Positions 7,117 through 15,199 of a stretch of DNA of 64,000 nt are shown here, piece after piece (the first letter of the stretch is position 1; each line of letters opens with the position of its first letter). Location of the stretch: assembly GCA_016719225.1 (NCBI GenBank), contig JADKAN010000003.1, forward strand, positions 186,001 through 250,000, given 5' to 3'. The translations under genes and the position numbers were made by a program. A model generated the notes under the pieces. The model saw only the letters and a program-made list of their open reading frames with translations. It did not search any database and had not been told where the DNA came from. The stretch is from Flavobacteriales bacterium. Lineage in GTDB: Bacteria; Bacteroidota; Bacteroidia; Flavobacteriales_F; PHOS-HE28.

Positions 7117-8775
7117 ATGAACGTCCGCTTTCTCGCATTCCTTTGCGTGCTATCCGTTCCCGGTGCCTTCGCACAGCAACCGCTTGCCATACCGCCTGCA
7201 TTGGACGAGGATACTTTCCTTCTTAATGTCGGGCAGCATGTGCACCAGTTCTATCCGGGGGTGAACACGACAACGCTGGGCGTAAACGGGGATTACCTGG
7301 GTCCCACGTTGATCTTTCATCGCGGGGATACGGCGAGGCTGCGCGTGCATAATGGGCTTGACCAGGTCACGACCATGCACTGGCACGGGATGCACGTAAG
7401 CGGTGATGAGGATGGCGGTCCGCAGAACATGATCGCCTCCGGCACGGACTGGCATGTCAAGTACGAGGTGGTGAACCCGGCTGGCACCTATTGGTACCAT
7501 CCGCATCCACATATGCTCACTGCTTCCCAAGCCACACGAGGGATCTCCGGTATGATCATCGTGCAGGATGAGGAGGGATCGGCCTTGGACCTTCCACGAA
7601 CCTATGGTGTGGACGATATCCCGGTCGTGCTCCAAGACCGACGGTTCCTCGCCAGCGGCGAGTTCGTCGTTGGCCCTTATGGCGATTCCGTGCTGGTGAA
7701 CGGCACTCCGCATCCGTATATCGATCTGCCGGCCCAAGTGATACGGCTACGATTACTGAACGGCTCCAACTCGCGCGTTTACCGCATCGGCTTACAGGAT
7801 GGAAGCACATTCAACATGATCGCTGGCGATGGTGGCCTGCTCAATGTACCGGTGCCACTGGAACGCTTGGACCTGAGCAACGGTGAACGCGCTGAACTGC
7901 TGCTTGACCTTAGCGGCATGGAGGGCGACAGCCTGTTGCTGATGAGCTATGGGAGCGAGCTTCCCGTTACGGTCCCTGGCAGTGCGAACATCCTGTGGGA
8001 GACCAGCGCCTTGAACGGTATCGACTTCCCCTTGCTCCGGATCCGGGTGCAGGCTCCCACGGCTGATCCGGTCACCAGCATTCCTGCTGCTCTTGGCAGC
8101 GCCACACCCATCCCTGAAACGGAAGCCGACCGCACCCGCGTGAAGACGATCACCGGTACGGGCATGGTGGGAATGGGCATGTTCATGATCAACGGAACGA
8201 TGTTCAATATCAACGTGGTGAACGACACGGTGAACCTGGACGCTACGGAGATATGGACCTTCGTGAACAATTCCAACATGGCGCATCCCATGCACATCCA
8301 CGGCGTCTCTTTCTTCGTGTTGGACCGTAACGGTGTGGCACCGCCGCCGGAGGAAGCCGGGGCCAAGGACGTGGTGCTGGTGCATACTGGCGAGACCGTG
8401 CGGACGATCATGCGCTTCGAGCACCTGAGCAATGGCTATCCGTTCATGTACCACTGCCACAACCTGATGCACGAGGACAACATGATGATGTTGCAATTCA
8501 TCGTGGTGGATCCTATGGTCGGCCTTTTAGAAGGACACGATGGCGTTCCGGTGTGGGTATATCCGAACCCCGTGACCAGCACGTTGGGTTTCCGATCCTC
8601 ATTCCCTGTGCGCACGGTGGAGGTGCGCGACAATATCGGCCGCCTGGTGTACAGCGGAAATTTGGGCTTAGCGCAGAACGGCTCGATCGACTTTGGCAAA
8701 CTCCCGGCAGGTCTGTATCCGGTCACGCTCCGCAACGGCGAGCAGGTGGCGCGCACGATCGTGGTGCGGGAGTGA
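7117..8775 (+). CDS. Secreted multicopper oxidase with T9SS-type C-terminal domain
   Basis: 552 aa from the ATG at 7117 (MNVRFLAFLCVLSVPGAFAQ, signal peptide). All four copper motifs are present: HWHGMHV, YWYHPHPHM, HPMHIHG and the type 1/3 YHCHNLMHEDNMM. It is therefore a laccase/CueO-like enzyme that oxidises substrates such as Cu(I) or phenolics and reduces O2 to water. The last 75 residues (VWVYPNPVTS to the end) are a Por-secretion C-terminal sorting domain with the usual NxxGRLVYSG and LPAGLYPVT motifs, so it is exported through the type IX system and probably surface-attached. The divergent OsmC gene shares its control region. Confidence 0.92.
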   Translation: MNVRFLAFLCVLSVPGAFAQQPLAIPPALDEDTFLLNVGQHVHQFYPGVNTTTLGVNGDYLGPTLIFHRGDTARLRVHNGLDQVTTMHWHGMHVSGDEDGGPQNMIASGTDWHVKYEVVNPAGTYWYHPHPHMLTASQATRGISGMIIVQDEEGSALDLPRTYGVDDIPVVLQDRRFLASGEFVVGPYGDSVLVNGTPHPYIDLPAQVIRLRLLNGSNSRVYRIGLQDGSTFNMIAGDGGLLNVPVPLERLDLSNGERAELLLDLSGMEGDSLLLMSYGSELPVTVPGSANILWETSALNGIDFPLLRIRVQAPTADPVTSIPAALGSATPIPETEADRTRVKTITGTGMVGMGMFMINGTMFNINVVNDTVNLDATEIWTFVNNSNMAHPMHIHGVSFFVLDRNGVAPPPEEAGAKDVVLVHTGETVRTIMRFEHLSNGYPFMYHCHNLMHEDNMMMLQFIVVDPMVGLLEGHDGVPVWVYPNPVTSTLGFRSSFPVRTVEVRDNIGRLVYSGNLGLAQNGSIDFGKLPAGLYPVTLRNGEQVARTIVVRE

Positions 8776-9031
8776 GCACTGGGATGCCGGCATGCAATTC
8801 GGAGGCATATGATCTGTCGTTACAGCAACAGAATGCATATTCTTCACGAGCGCATGGACGAGGCCCTTGTCACCCATTAGTGACTGGCTGAAGCGATCAA
8901 TACGACTGATGGCGATGCCGAGCGCATCGTCCAGGCTGTGCAACGTGCTCAAGTTCCGTCGCGAACGCCGGCTCCAGCAGTATCGTCCGCAAGAAGGACA
9001 CCGATGAGGTCCTTCCCGCGTTCCACGTCGG
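8776..9031 (-). pseudogene. mlaD/MCE-like C-terminal remnant
   Basis: No intact gene here. Minus-strand reading right after the mlaE end gives VADVERGKDLIGVLLADDT in one frame. After a frame change, it continues with STLHSLDDALGIAISRIDRF and GDKGLVHALVKN. This resembles the repeated helical C-terminal part of MlaD/MCE proteins (patterns like RGKGxxGxLLxDT followed by a short helical linker and a second GxxGxLLxD repeat). The N-terminal signal-anchor, the MCE domain and an MlaF ATPase gene are absent. I read it as a deletion-and-frameshift remnant next to a damaged mlaE; the assignment is by pattern only. Confidence 0.4.
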
Positions 9032-9808
9032 CTACCACTTCAGTTGAAGCCCATGATGTCCGTGACCTGCACGGCGATGAGGTCGATGATGAAGATGAAC
9101 AAGAGGCGACGACCATCCAACTGTGCGAAGCCTTTCCCACGCCTCAGTACCTTTCTTGGTGTTGCCCCCTTTGTAATAGTCCACGATGCCGATAGAAAAG
9201 CCGAAGAAGAACGATTTGATGAACGCGGGCAGAAAGTCGCTGAAAACAAGTGAATCGAAGACCTGTTGATGAAAAAGCGGCCAACTGACGGAGTCCTTGA
9301 TATTTACACCGATGAAGGATGCCCAGATCGCGATCCCATCGGCAAGTACCACTAGCACCGGCAACATCAGCGTGGTGCTGACGACCCTTGTTACCACTAG
9401 GAATTTAAAGGGATTGGTGCCGCTCACCTCCATGGCATCGATCTGTTCCGTCACCTTCATGGAACCCAGTTCAGCCCCGATGCTGGACCCGATCTTGCCC
9501 GCGCAGATCAGCGCCGTGATCACTGGTCCTATCTCCCGCACCACGGAGATGGCCACCATGACCGGTAACATGCTCTCCGCGCCGAAGCGCTCCAGGGTGG
9601 GCCGGCTCTGCACGGTGAGGACCAAGCCCATGATGAACGCTGTGACCGCGACAAGCGGAAGCGATTGATAACCATTGATAAAAGATTGACGCAGCAGCTC
9701 CCTCCACTCATACCTGGGTCGGAGCAACTCTCGAAAGAAGCGCCCGGTGAAGTGGGCTATCTCGCCGACCTCCTCCACAAATGCACGCACAGGTTGACTT
9801 CGGGCCAT
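9032..9808 (-). CDS. mlaE: MlaE-family ABC transporter permease, frame-damaged C-terminus
   Basis: Residues 1-220 are clear MlaE: NGYQSLPLVAVTAF, VLTVQSRPTLERFGAE, REIGPVITALICAGKIGSS, and the FFFGFSIGIVDYYKGG loop. MlaE moves phospholipids between membranes with MlaF, MlaD and MlaB. After GGNTKKGTE the annotated frame becomes Arg/His-rich and unlike the family, while the other frames supply the expected EGVGKAS and then LFIFIIDLIAVQVTD ending at a stop at 9040. Two single-base deletions would explain this. Whether they are real or assembly errors is open. The ATG at 9808 lies 4 bp after TACCTTCG (9813-9820, minus). Confidence 0.75.
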   Translation of the reverse strand: MARSQPVRAFVEEVGEIAHFTGRFFRELLRPRYEWRELLRQSFINGYQSLPLVAVTAFIMGLVLTVQSRPTLERFGAESMLPVMVAISVVREIGPVITALICAGKIGSSIGAELGSMKVTEQIDAMEVSGTNPFKFLVVTRVVSTTLMLPVLVVLADGIAIWASFIGVNIKDSVSWPLFHQQVFDSLVFSDFLPAFIKSFFFGFSIGIVDYYKGGNTKKGTEAWERLRTVGWSSPLVHLHHRPHRRAGHGHHGLQLKW

Positions 9809-9812
9809 TCAC

Positions 9813-9820
9813 CGAAGGTA
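9813..9820 (-). promoter_or_regulatory. -7 promoter element for mlaE
   Basis: TACCTTCG on the minus strand, ending four bases before the ATG at 9808. Transcription would begin at or next to the start codon (leaderless). Confidence 0.5.
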
Positions 9821-9894
9821 CTCCGGTAGTACCGGCACAAGGCAGACTTCTGTGAGGGTCAGGGCCGGTACGGTCAGATGTGCTCGGCAGGAGA

Positions 9895-10341
9895 CTACTT
9901 CGCGTCCCACTCCGCCCAGCTCGTAGCGGTTTCTTGTAAACGGACCGAATGGAGTGAATCCTTTTCCGGCAGGGCGTTTTGCAAACGCTCCACGATGTCC
10001 AAGAGCACATTCTCGCAGCTCGGTTGCCAAGGCGTGAAGCGGGTCCGGCTGAACAATTCGTGGCCCGAGGAGGCTTGGTCACGGTCTTTCTCGTGAAGTA
10101 CCAAGGCATGGTCGTAATGCTCGACCACGGCCTTGTTCACCATCTTCTTCAGCTCGGAGAAATCAATGACCATGCCATCCTTCGCATGGCCGGGTTCCTC
10201 CCGCGGGTCACCGATAAGTGTAACATCCAGTATGTAGGAATGCCCGTGGATCTGCGCGCACAGCCCATCGTGGCATCTCAGGGCATGGGCCATCTCGAAA
10301 TAGAACCGTTTGGTGACGCGCACGGGATTCTTTAAGGTCAT
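9895..10341 (-). CDS. 6-pyruvoyl-tetrahydropterin synthase / QueD-like protein
   Basis: 148 aa of the T-fold PTPS/QueD family. Zinc ligands: His of FEMAHAL and the HGH of AQIHGHSY. The catalytic Cys sits in GLCAQIHGHS. The C-terminal PSCENV and the Glu of LQETATSWAEW form the pterin-anchoring part. Family members make 6-carboxytetrahydropterin for queuosine or related pterins. The ATG overlaps the tryptophanase stop by 4 bp, so it is the last gene of the aromatic amino acid lyase operon. No other queuosine gene is nearby, so a role in pterin supply rather than tRNA modification is possible. Confidence 0.85.
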   Translation of the reverse strand: MTLKNPVRVTKRFYFEMAHALRCHDGLCAQIHGHSYILDVTLIGDPREEPGHAKDGMVIDFSELKKMVNKAVVEHYDHALVLHEKDRDQASSGHELFSRTRFTPWQPSCENVLLDIVERLQNALPEKDSLHSVRLQETATSWAEWDAK

Positions 10342-11714
10342 GAGAGGGGCTCGAAGTGTGCGGTAAAGTGACGAAGGAATTTCGGTTCCTTCGTGATCCG
10401 CAGTCCTCGGATCCGGCTCCGCCGCTTCATGATCTCCTCAAAGGTCTCCACCACGTATTCGATATGGCTTTGCGTATAGACCCGGCGCGGTATGGCAAGG
10501 CGCACTAGTTCCATCGGTGCGGGCTGCAGCGTTCCTTCGGCATTATAGGTGCCGAACATAACCGAGCCGATCTCCACTGTGCGGATCCCGCCAAGGACAT
10601 AAAGTTCACCCACGAGTGCCTGCCCTGGATATTCGTGCGGAGGGATGTGGGGGTATAATTTCTTCGCGTCCACGTAAACCGCGTGGCCGCCGATGGGCAG
10701 CATGAGCGGAACCCCTAGGTCGTGCATCTTTTTCCCGAGGAACAAGGTGCTCTTGATCCGGTAATCCAAATAGTGCGGGTCGAAGATCTCCTGTAGGCCG
10801 ATGGCGATCGCCTCCATATCACGGCCAGCAAGCCCTCCGTACGTGGCAAAGCCTTCGGTGATGATCAACAGGTTGATGCAGGCCTCGGCCAACGTATCAT
10901 CCTTCAAGGCCAAGAAACCGCCCATGTTGACCAAGGCATCCTTTTTCGCGCTCATCACTGCGCCATCGGCCAGTGCGAACATCCGCTGGGCGATCTCACG
11001 GTAGGAGAGTCCTTCCATGTCCTTCTCGCGGTGTTTGATGAACCAGCTGTTCTCCGCTATGCGGCAGCAATCGAGCAGGAACAGCACACCGTGGCGGTTG
11101 CAGATCGCAGCGATCCCTTCCGCATTCGCCATGCTCATCGGTTGGCCACCTCCGCTGTTGTTGGTCACGGTCAGTATCACTGCACCCACGTTGCCTTTGT
11201 GTTCCTTCAACAGCCGGTCCAGCTCGCCAATGTCCATGTTGCCTTTGAACGGATGCTGCAGGGCGGTATCCTTGTTCTCGGCAATGGGAATGTCGATCGC
11301 GGTAGCGCCGCTGAACTCGATGTTGGCGCGCGTGGTGTCGAAGTGGGTATTGCTGATGAAGATCTTGCCCGGCCCACCGAGATGCCCATAGATGATGCGC
11401 TCTGCCGCACGCCCTTGGTGTGTAGGTAGGATATGCTGCATGCTCGTAAGGTCACGTACTTCACGCTCCATGCGCTCCCAACTCCGGGAGCCGGCATACG
11501 CTTCATCGCCTTCCATCATACCGGCCCACTGCCTGGCGCTCATCGCACTGGTGCCGCTGTCGGTCATGAAGTCGATCACCACATTGTCCGATCGCAGCAG
11601 GAAGGGATTGTAATGCGCATCCTTCAAGCACTGCGCGCGCTCGGCCTCGGTACCCACGCTGATGGGCTCCACACTTTTGATGCGGAAGGGCTCTATGATG
11701 GTCTTGTGTTGCAT
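10338..11714 (-). CDS. tnaA: Tryptophanase (PLP-dependent beta-eliminating lyase)
   Basis: 458 aa, usual family length. It cleaves L-tryptophan to indole, pyruvate and ammonia. The PLP lysine is K258 in MSAKKDALVNMGG. Conserved stretches include DSGTSAMS, GDEAYAGS and PTHQGR. The specificity positions point to tryptophanase rather than tyrosine phenol-lyase: RTVEIGS (I382 where phenol-lyases have Arg) and LRHFTAHF (H449, the counterpart of E. coli His463). Only 24 bp separate it from the phenol-lyase-type paralogue upstream, and it overlaps the QueD-like gene by 4 bp. Cytoplasmic, expected tetramer. Confidence 0.88.
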   Translation of the reverse strand: MQHKTIIEPFRIKSVEPISVGTEAERAQCLKDAHYNPFLLRSDNVVIDFMTDSGTSAMSARQWAGMMEGDEAYAGSRSWERMEREVRDLTSMQHILPTHQGRAAERIIYGHLGGPGKIFISNTHFDTTRANIEFSGATAIDIPIAENKDTALQHPFKGNMDIGELDRLLKEHKGNVGAVILTVTNNSGGGQPMSMANAEGIAAICNRHGVLFLLDCCRIAENSWFIKHREKDMEGLSYREIAQRMFALADGAVMSAKKDALVNMGGFLALKDDTLAEACINLLIITEGFATYGGLAGRDMEAIAIGLQEIFDPHYLDYRIKSTLFLGKKMHDLGVPLMLPIGGHAVYVDAKKLYPHIPPHEYPGQALVGELYVLGGIRTVEIGSVMFGTYNAEGTLQPAPMELVRLAIPRRVYTQSHIEYVVETFEEIMKRRSRIRGLRITKEPKFLRHFTAHFEPLS

Positions 11715-11738
11715 GTTTTCTTCACGTTGCTTGCCACA

Positions 11739-13121
11739 TCAGATCTTCTCGAACAGAGCCTGGAAGAAGCGCAGGTATTTCGGCTCATAGGTCATCTTCA
11801 GGCCGGTTATCTTTTCCCGCTGCTTATGGACATTGATGACGGATGCGGCGATGACGTCCATGTGAGCCTGCGTATACACCCGTCTTGGAATGGTGAGGCG
11901 CACCAGTTCCAGCTCCGGCAAGTAGTTCTCTCCGGTGTCCTTGTTGCGGCCAGCGCTTACAATACCCCGCTCCATGGTGCGCACACCGGCATCCAAGTAG
12001 AGTTCGGCGGCCAACGTTTGGGCAGGGAAGGAGGTTTGCGGGATATGCGGCAGAAATGCTTTGGCATCCAGGAAGACGCCATGGGTACCGATAGGCTTCA
12101 CGATCGGGATTCCGGCTGCCATCAGTTTTTCACCGAGGTAGAACACTTGGCCCACCCGGGCGCGGATGTGGTCCTCGTCAACGGATTCGGAGATGCCGAT
12201 GGCCATGGCTTCCATGTCGCGACCGGCAAGGCCACCGTAGGTGTGTAAGCCCTCGTAGATCACCACTTGGTTGCGTGCTTCCTCGAAGACGTCCCATTCG
12301 TTCGTGGCCATAAAACCGCCGATGTTCACCAGGGCATCCTTCTTGGCGCTCATCGTGGCGCCGTCGGTGAGCGAGCAGAGCTCAAGTACGATCTCCGCAG
12401 TGGAACGATGACCCTGGCCCTTTTCGAGCAGCTTGATCATGTACGCGTTCTCGGCAACACGCGTCATATCATGGATGATGCGGATCTTATGTTTCTTGGT
12501 CAGCTCGCGGACCGCTTTCATGTTCTCCAGCGAGATCGGCTGTCCGCCGGCCATGTTCACCGTGGTGGCAATGCTGACGTACGGGATCTTCTCCGCCCCA
12601 TGCAGTTTGATCAGGGCCTCTAATTTGTTCAGGTCCACATTCCCTTTGAAAGGGAAGGTGTTGTTCGGATCGTGGGCTACATCCACGATGATGTCCGCGA
12701 ATGTCCCGCCGGAAAGCTCTTGGTGCAGCCGTGTGGTGGTGAAGTACATGTTGCCGGGCACGATGTCGCCGGGCTTGATGAGGATACGGGAGATGAGGTT
12801 CTCGGCCCCGCGCCCTTGGTGGGTCGGGATCATGTGCTTATAGCCGTAGTAGCGCTGCACCGCGGCCTCCAAGTGGTAGAAGTTCCGGCTGCCGGCGTAG
12901 GCCTCGTCGCCCAACATCATGCCGGCCCACTGCCGGTCGCTCATGGCGCTGGTACCGCTGTCAGTAAGCAGGTCGATATACACGTCCTCCGACTTCAGTA
13001 GGAAGGTGTTGTAGCCCGCTTCCTTCAAAGCTTTCTCGCGGTGTTCACGCGTTGTCATCGCCAATGGCTCCACCATTTTGATCTTATAGGGCTCGGCCCA
13101 CGGGGTGTGCGTCTCGGTCAT
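11739..13121 (-). CDS. tpl: Tyrosine phenol-lyase (beta-tyrosinase)
   Basis: 460 aa. It cleaves L-tyrosine to phenol, pyruvate and ammonia, reversibly. The diagnostic residues of Citrobacter freundii enzyme occur at a constant +4 offset: T128 (YFTTTR, T124), K261 (MSAKKD, PLP K257), R385 (RTMERGIVSAGR, R381, which binds the phenol hydroxyl) and F452 (LRFFQALF, F448). The whole IVSAGRN...LELVRLTIPRRVYT block is phenol-lyase-like. Second gene of the operon, 48 bp after the 604-aa protein and directly before tryptophanase. Confidence 0.88.
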   Translation of the reverse strand: MTETHTPWAEPYKIKMVEPLAMTTREHREKALKEAGYNTFLLKSEDVYIDLLTDSGTSAMSDRQWAGMMLGDEAYAGSRNFYHLEAAVQRYYGYKHMIPTHQGRGAENLISRILIKPGDIVPGNMYFTTTRLHQELSGGTFADIIVDVAHDPNNTFPFKGNVDLNKLEALIKLHGAEKIPYVSIATTVNMAGGQPISLENMKAVRELTKKHKIRIIHDMTRVAENAYMIKLLEKGQGHRSTAEIVLELCSLTDGATMSAKKDALVNIGGFMATNEWDVFEEARNQVVIYEGLHTYGGLAGRDMEAMAIGISESVDEDHIRARVGQVFYLGEKLMAAGIPIVKPIGTHGVFLDAKAFLPHIPQTSFPAQTLAAELYLDAGVRTMERGIVSAGRNKDTGENYLPELELVRLTIPRRVYTQAHMDVIAASVINVHKQREKITGLKMTYEPKYLRFFQALFEKI

Positions 13122-13169
13122 TGAATGAGATGATAGTTGATCAATATTGATCCTCCGGGAAGGGCGATC

Positions 13170-14984
13170 TCAAGCCGTTACAGGCTCTGGCAGTAGCATG
13201 GAGTGCACTTCAGCAGCATGACGCGCAAGGTCCTCCTTGAACCGATGCAGCTTGGTAGCGGCTTGTTGGTGCAGTACTGGGGCAAGCTCCTCGTAGTACC
13301 TGATCCCGTTCAGCATATTGGCCTTGAAGGATTCAATGTAGCGGCGCTGCTTCTCCGTGGCGGCATGCTTCACCTGCTCGAACTCGCGTTTGAGGTATTC
13401 CACGTACAGCTTCATCTCGTTGATGAACATATGTGCACGATCATTCTCGTTCAGCAGGGAGATACGTCCGTAGATATGATCGACCATCGTCCTCAACGGA
13501 ACGACCTTGGAGAAGTAAGCCAGGTTAGGGCCGGGGCAGATCGCGACGGCCTCCAACTTGTGCGCTGGGGTCATGTTGTCTTTCAGCAATGCACTGGCGC
13601 CAAGTCCTTCGCATAGGCAGGCCTTCTCAGTGATGCGTGCGGCAGCTACCGCTTCACTGATCGGATCCAGGTGCTGCTCACTGATCTGCTTCAACTTGAG
13701 GTCCTGGTATTGGCGCGAGGCCGTGCATATGGGGATCTCGGTGAACTCAGTGTCGGTGCTCAGGAATTTCTTGTAGCATGGGCTTCCGGGCCTGTCCTTG
13801 GCGATCCGGGCCTTGCGTTGAGCCTCGGAACTACTGGGCCGGAAGTTGTGGAAGGGGATCCCTAATGGAGAGGCCCAGCTCATGTAGTAGTCTTCTTTCT
13901 TCGCAACGGAAAGTTTCCTCAACGTCGTATCGTCCACGTTGGTGGCTTCGGGCACCAGCAGGAACGGACTGCCCCAGCCCGTGCCGTCCATACCGTAGTG
14001 CAGGCGCAGGAATTCATCTTCCGCCGTGGTTCCGATGCCGCCTTGAACAGTGACCCGGATCTCCGGTGGGGTAGGGAGCGTATGGTGGCCGCCGGCTGTG
14101 AGCGAAGCGTTGCACAAGGTGAACAAATCCAGCGTTACAGCTTCGCGCTTCTCTTTGAACTCTTCCAGGATCGGCCCCATCAACACACCGTCCGTAGCGA
14201 AGGCATGTCCACCGCAGTTCAGTCCGGACTCGATGCGGAACTCCGACACCCAGATGCCTTTTTTAGCCAGGATCTTTCCTTGTATCAATGCAGAGCGCAT
14301 GTCGCTCACTTTCAGGATCACTTTCTTCTTGATAGCACCGTTCGCATCGGGGAAGAAATCAGGGAAGCTGGCGATGTAGCTATAGATACGGGGGTTGTAG
14401 CCTGCACTGATAACGATGGATGAATCCAATGTGCTCATCGCGAATCCGCGGAACGCGGCCATGCCCTCGGCGTATTCCACCGGCAGTTTCGTGCCGTCCT
14501 TGGCATGCACCTCGCGATCGATCTTGGCCATGATGTTCACGTCGATCGCGCCGGGCACGATCGCTGCTCGCAGCTCTTCCTGTTTCAACATGCGTGCCTC
14601 TTGGTCCGTGCAAGCCATCATCTCTTCGAACCGGGCGCGTAGCGGATGTTGATCAGGCAGCAACAGGAAGTACTTCTCGATATCCGAGCCTCGCGTGAAA
14701 GCTTCTGAGCGCAGCTTTTCCGTGTTGTGTAACACGATCCGCTGTACCAGATCGAGGTAAGCGGTGATGCGCTGTGCGCGGTGGTCGATATCCTTCAACG
14801 GGATCCCGGTGTAATGTTCACCAAAAGCGTTGCTGTGGAATTCGCGCATGCGCTCCACGAGTTCATCCTCGATGATGGAGATAACGGAGGAGATGCCGAA
14901 GTGTGCTACTTTGATCGGCGTATCAATGGTGTAACCTAGGCCCATCACAGGAATGTGAAAGGAGTGCGGGGAAGTCTGTGACAT
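13170..14984 (-). CDS. Uncharacterised 604-aa protein, possible FMN-type TIM barrel with Cys motifs
   Basis: I do not recognise a named family. The middle resembles flavin-dependent TIM barrels of the nitronate monooxygenase kind: VILKVSDMRSAL, GLNCGGHAFATDG (compare the GGH motif) and VTVQGGIGTTAEDEFLR followed by DGTGWGSPFL. The C-terminal part has conserved-looking cysteines (PICTASRQY, KACLCEGLG, AICPGPNL) that might bind metal or a cluster, then a long helical tail. No signal peptide or membrane segment. It is first in a tight operon with tyrosine phenol-lyase, tryptophanase and a QueD-like protein, so a role in aromatic amino acid or phenol/indole chemistry is a reasonable inference only. 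Confidence 0.6.
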   Translation of the reverse strand: MSQTSPHSFHIPVMGLGYTIDTPIKVAHFGISSVISIIEDELVERMREFHSNAFGEHYTGIPLKDIDHRAQRITAYLDLVQRIVLHNTEKLRSEAFTRGSDIEKYFLLLPDQHPLRARFEEMMACTDQEARMLKQEELRAAIVPGAIDVNIMAKIDREVHAKDGTKLPVEYAEGMAAFRGFAMSTLDSSIVISAGYNPRIYSYIASFPDFFPDANGAIKKKVILKVSDMRSALIQGKILAKKGIWVSEFRIESGLNCGGHAFATDGVLMGPILEEFKEKREAVTLDLFTLCNASLTAGGHHTLPTPPEIRVTVQGGIGTTAEDEFLRLHYGMDGTGWGSPFLLVPEATNVDDTTLRKLSVAKKEDYYMSWASPLGIPFHNFRPSSSEAQRKARIAKDRPGSPCYKKFLSTDTEFTEIPICTASRQYQDLKLKQISEQHLDPISEAVAAARITEKACLCEGLGASALLKDNMTPAHKLEAVAICPGPNLAYFSKVVPLRTMVDHIYGRISLLNENDRAHMFINEMKLYVEYLKREFEQVKHAATEKQRRYIESFKANMLNGIRYYEELAPVLHQQAATKLHRFKEDLARHAAEVHSMLLPEPVTA

Positions 14985-15056
14985 TTTTCAAGGTCTATTT
15001 GGCGTGCGGATCGTGGTCAGGGAACCTTACCATATCGCCACGGCCGATCAAAAGTC

Positions 15057-15075
15057 CCGAATCGTGATCATTCGG
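15057..15075. repeat. Inverted repeat upstream of the 604-aa/tpl/tnaA operon
   Basis: CCGAAT, seven bases, ATTCGG: perfect 6-bp arms in the 215-bp gap before the operon start at 14984. It could be an operator. I see no -7 element at the matching distance, so support is weak. Confidence 0.3.
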
Positions 15076-15199
15076 AAGATGACCTATATCATGGATCCTG
15101 CAGGGATCCCAAGGATGAGCGATCTATTTGGGACAGGAGTGTCCTTAATTCATCAGGAAGCTCGTGATCCCGATCAACGCATGACACTTGGAGCGCTCG

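Noticed and set aside
10338..13121. Calling both lyases tryptophanase
   Set aside because: The 11739-13121 protein carries the Arg and Phe that fix phenol-lyase specificity at a constant offset from the Citrobacter enzyme, while the other has the Ile and His of tryptophanase.
15057..15075. CCGAAT-N7-ATTCGG as a CRP/FNR-like site for the tpl/tnaA operon
   Set aside because: Different sequence and arm spacing from the regulon motif and no -7 element about 33 bp downstream; kept only as an inverted repeat.
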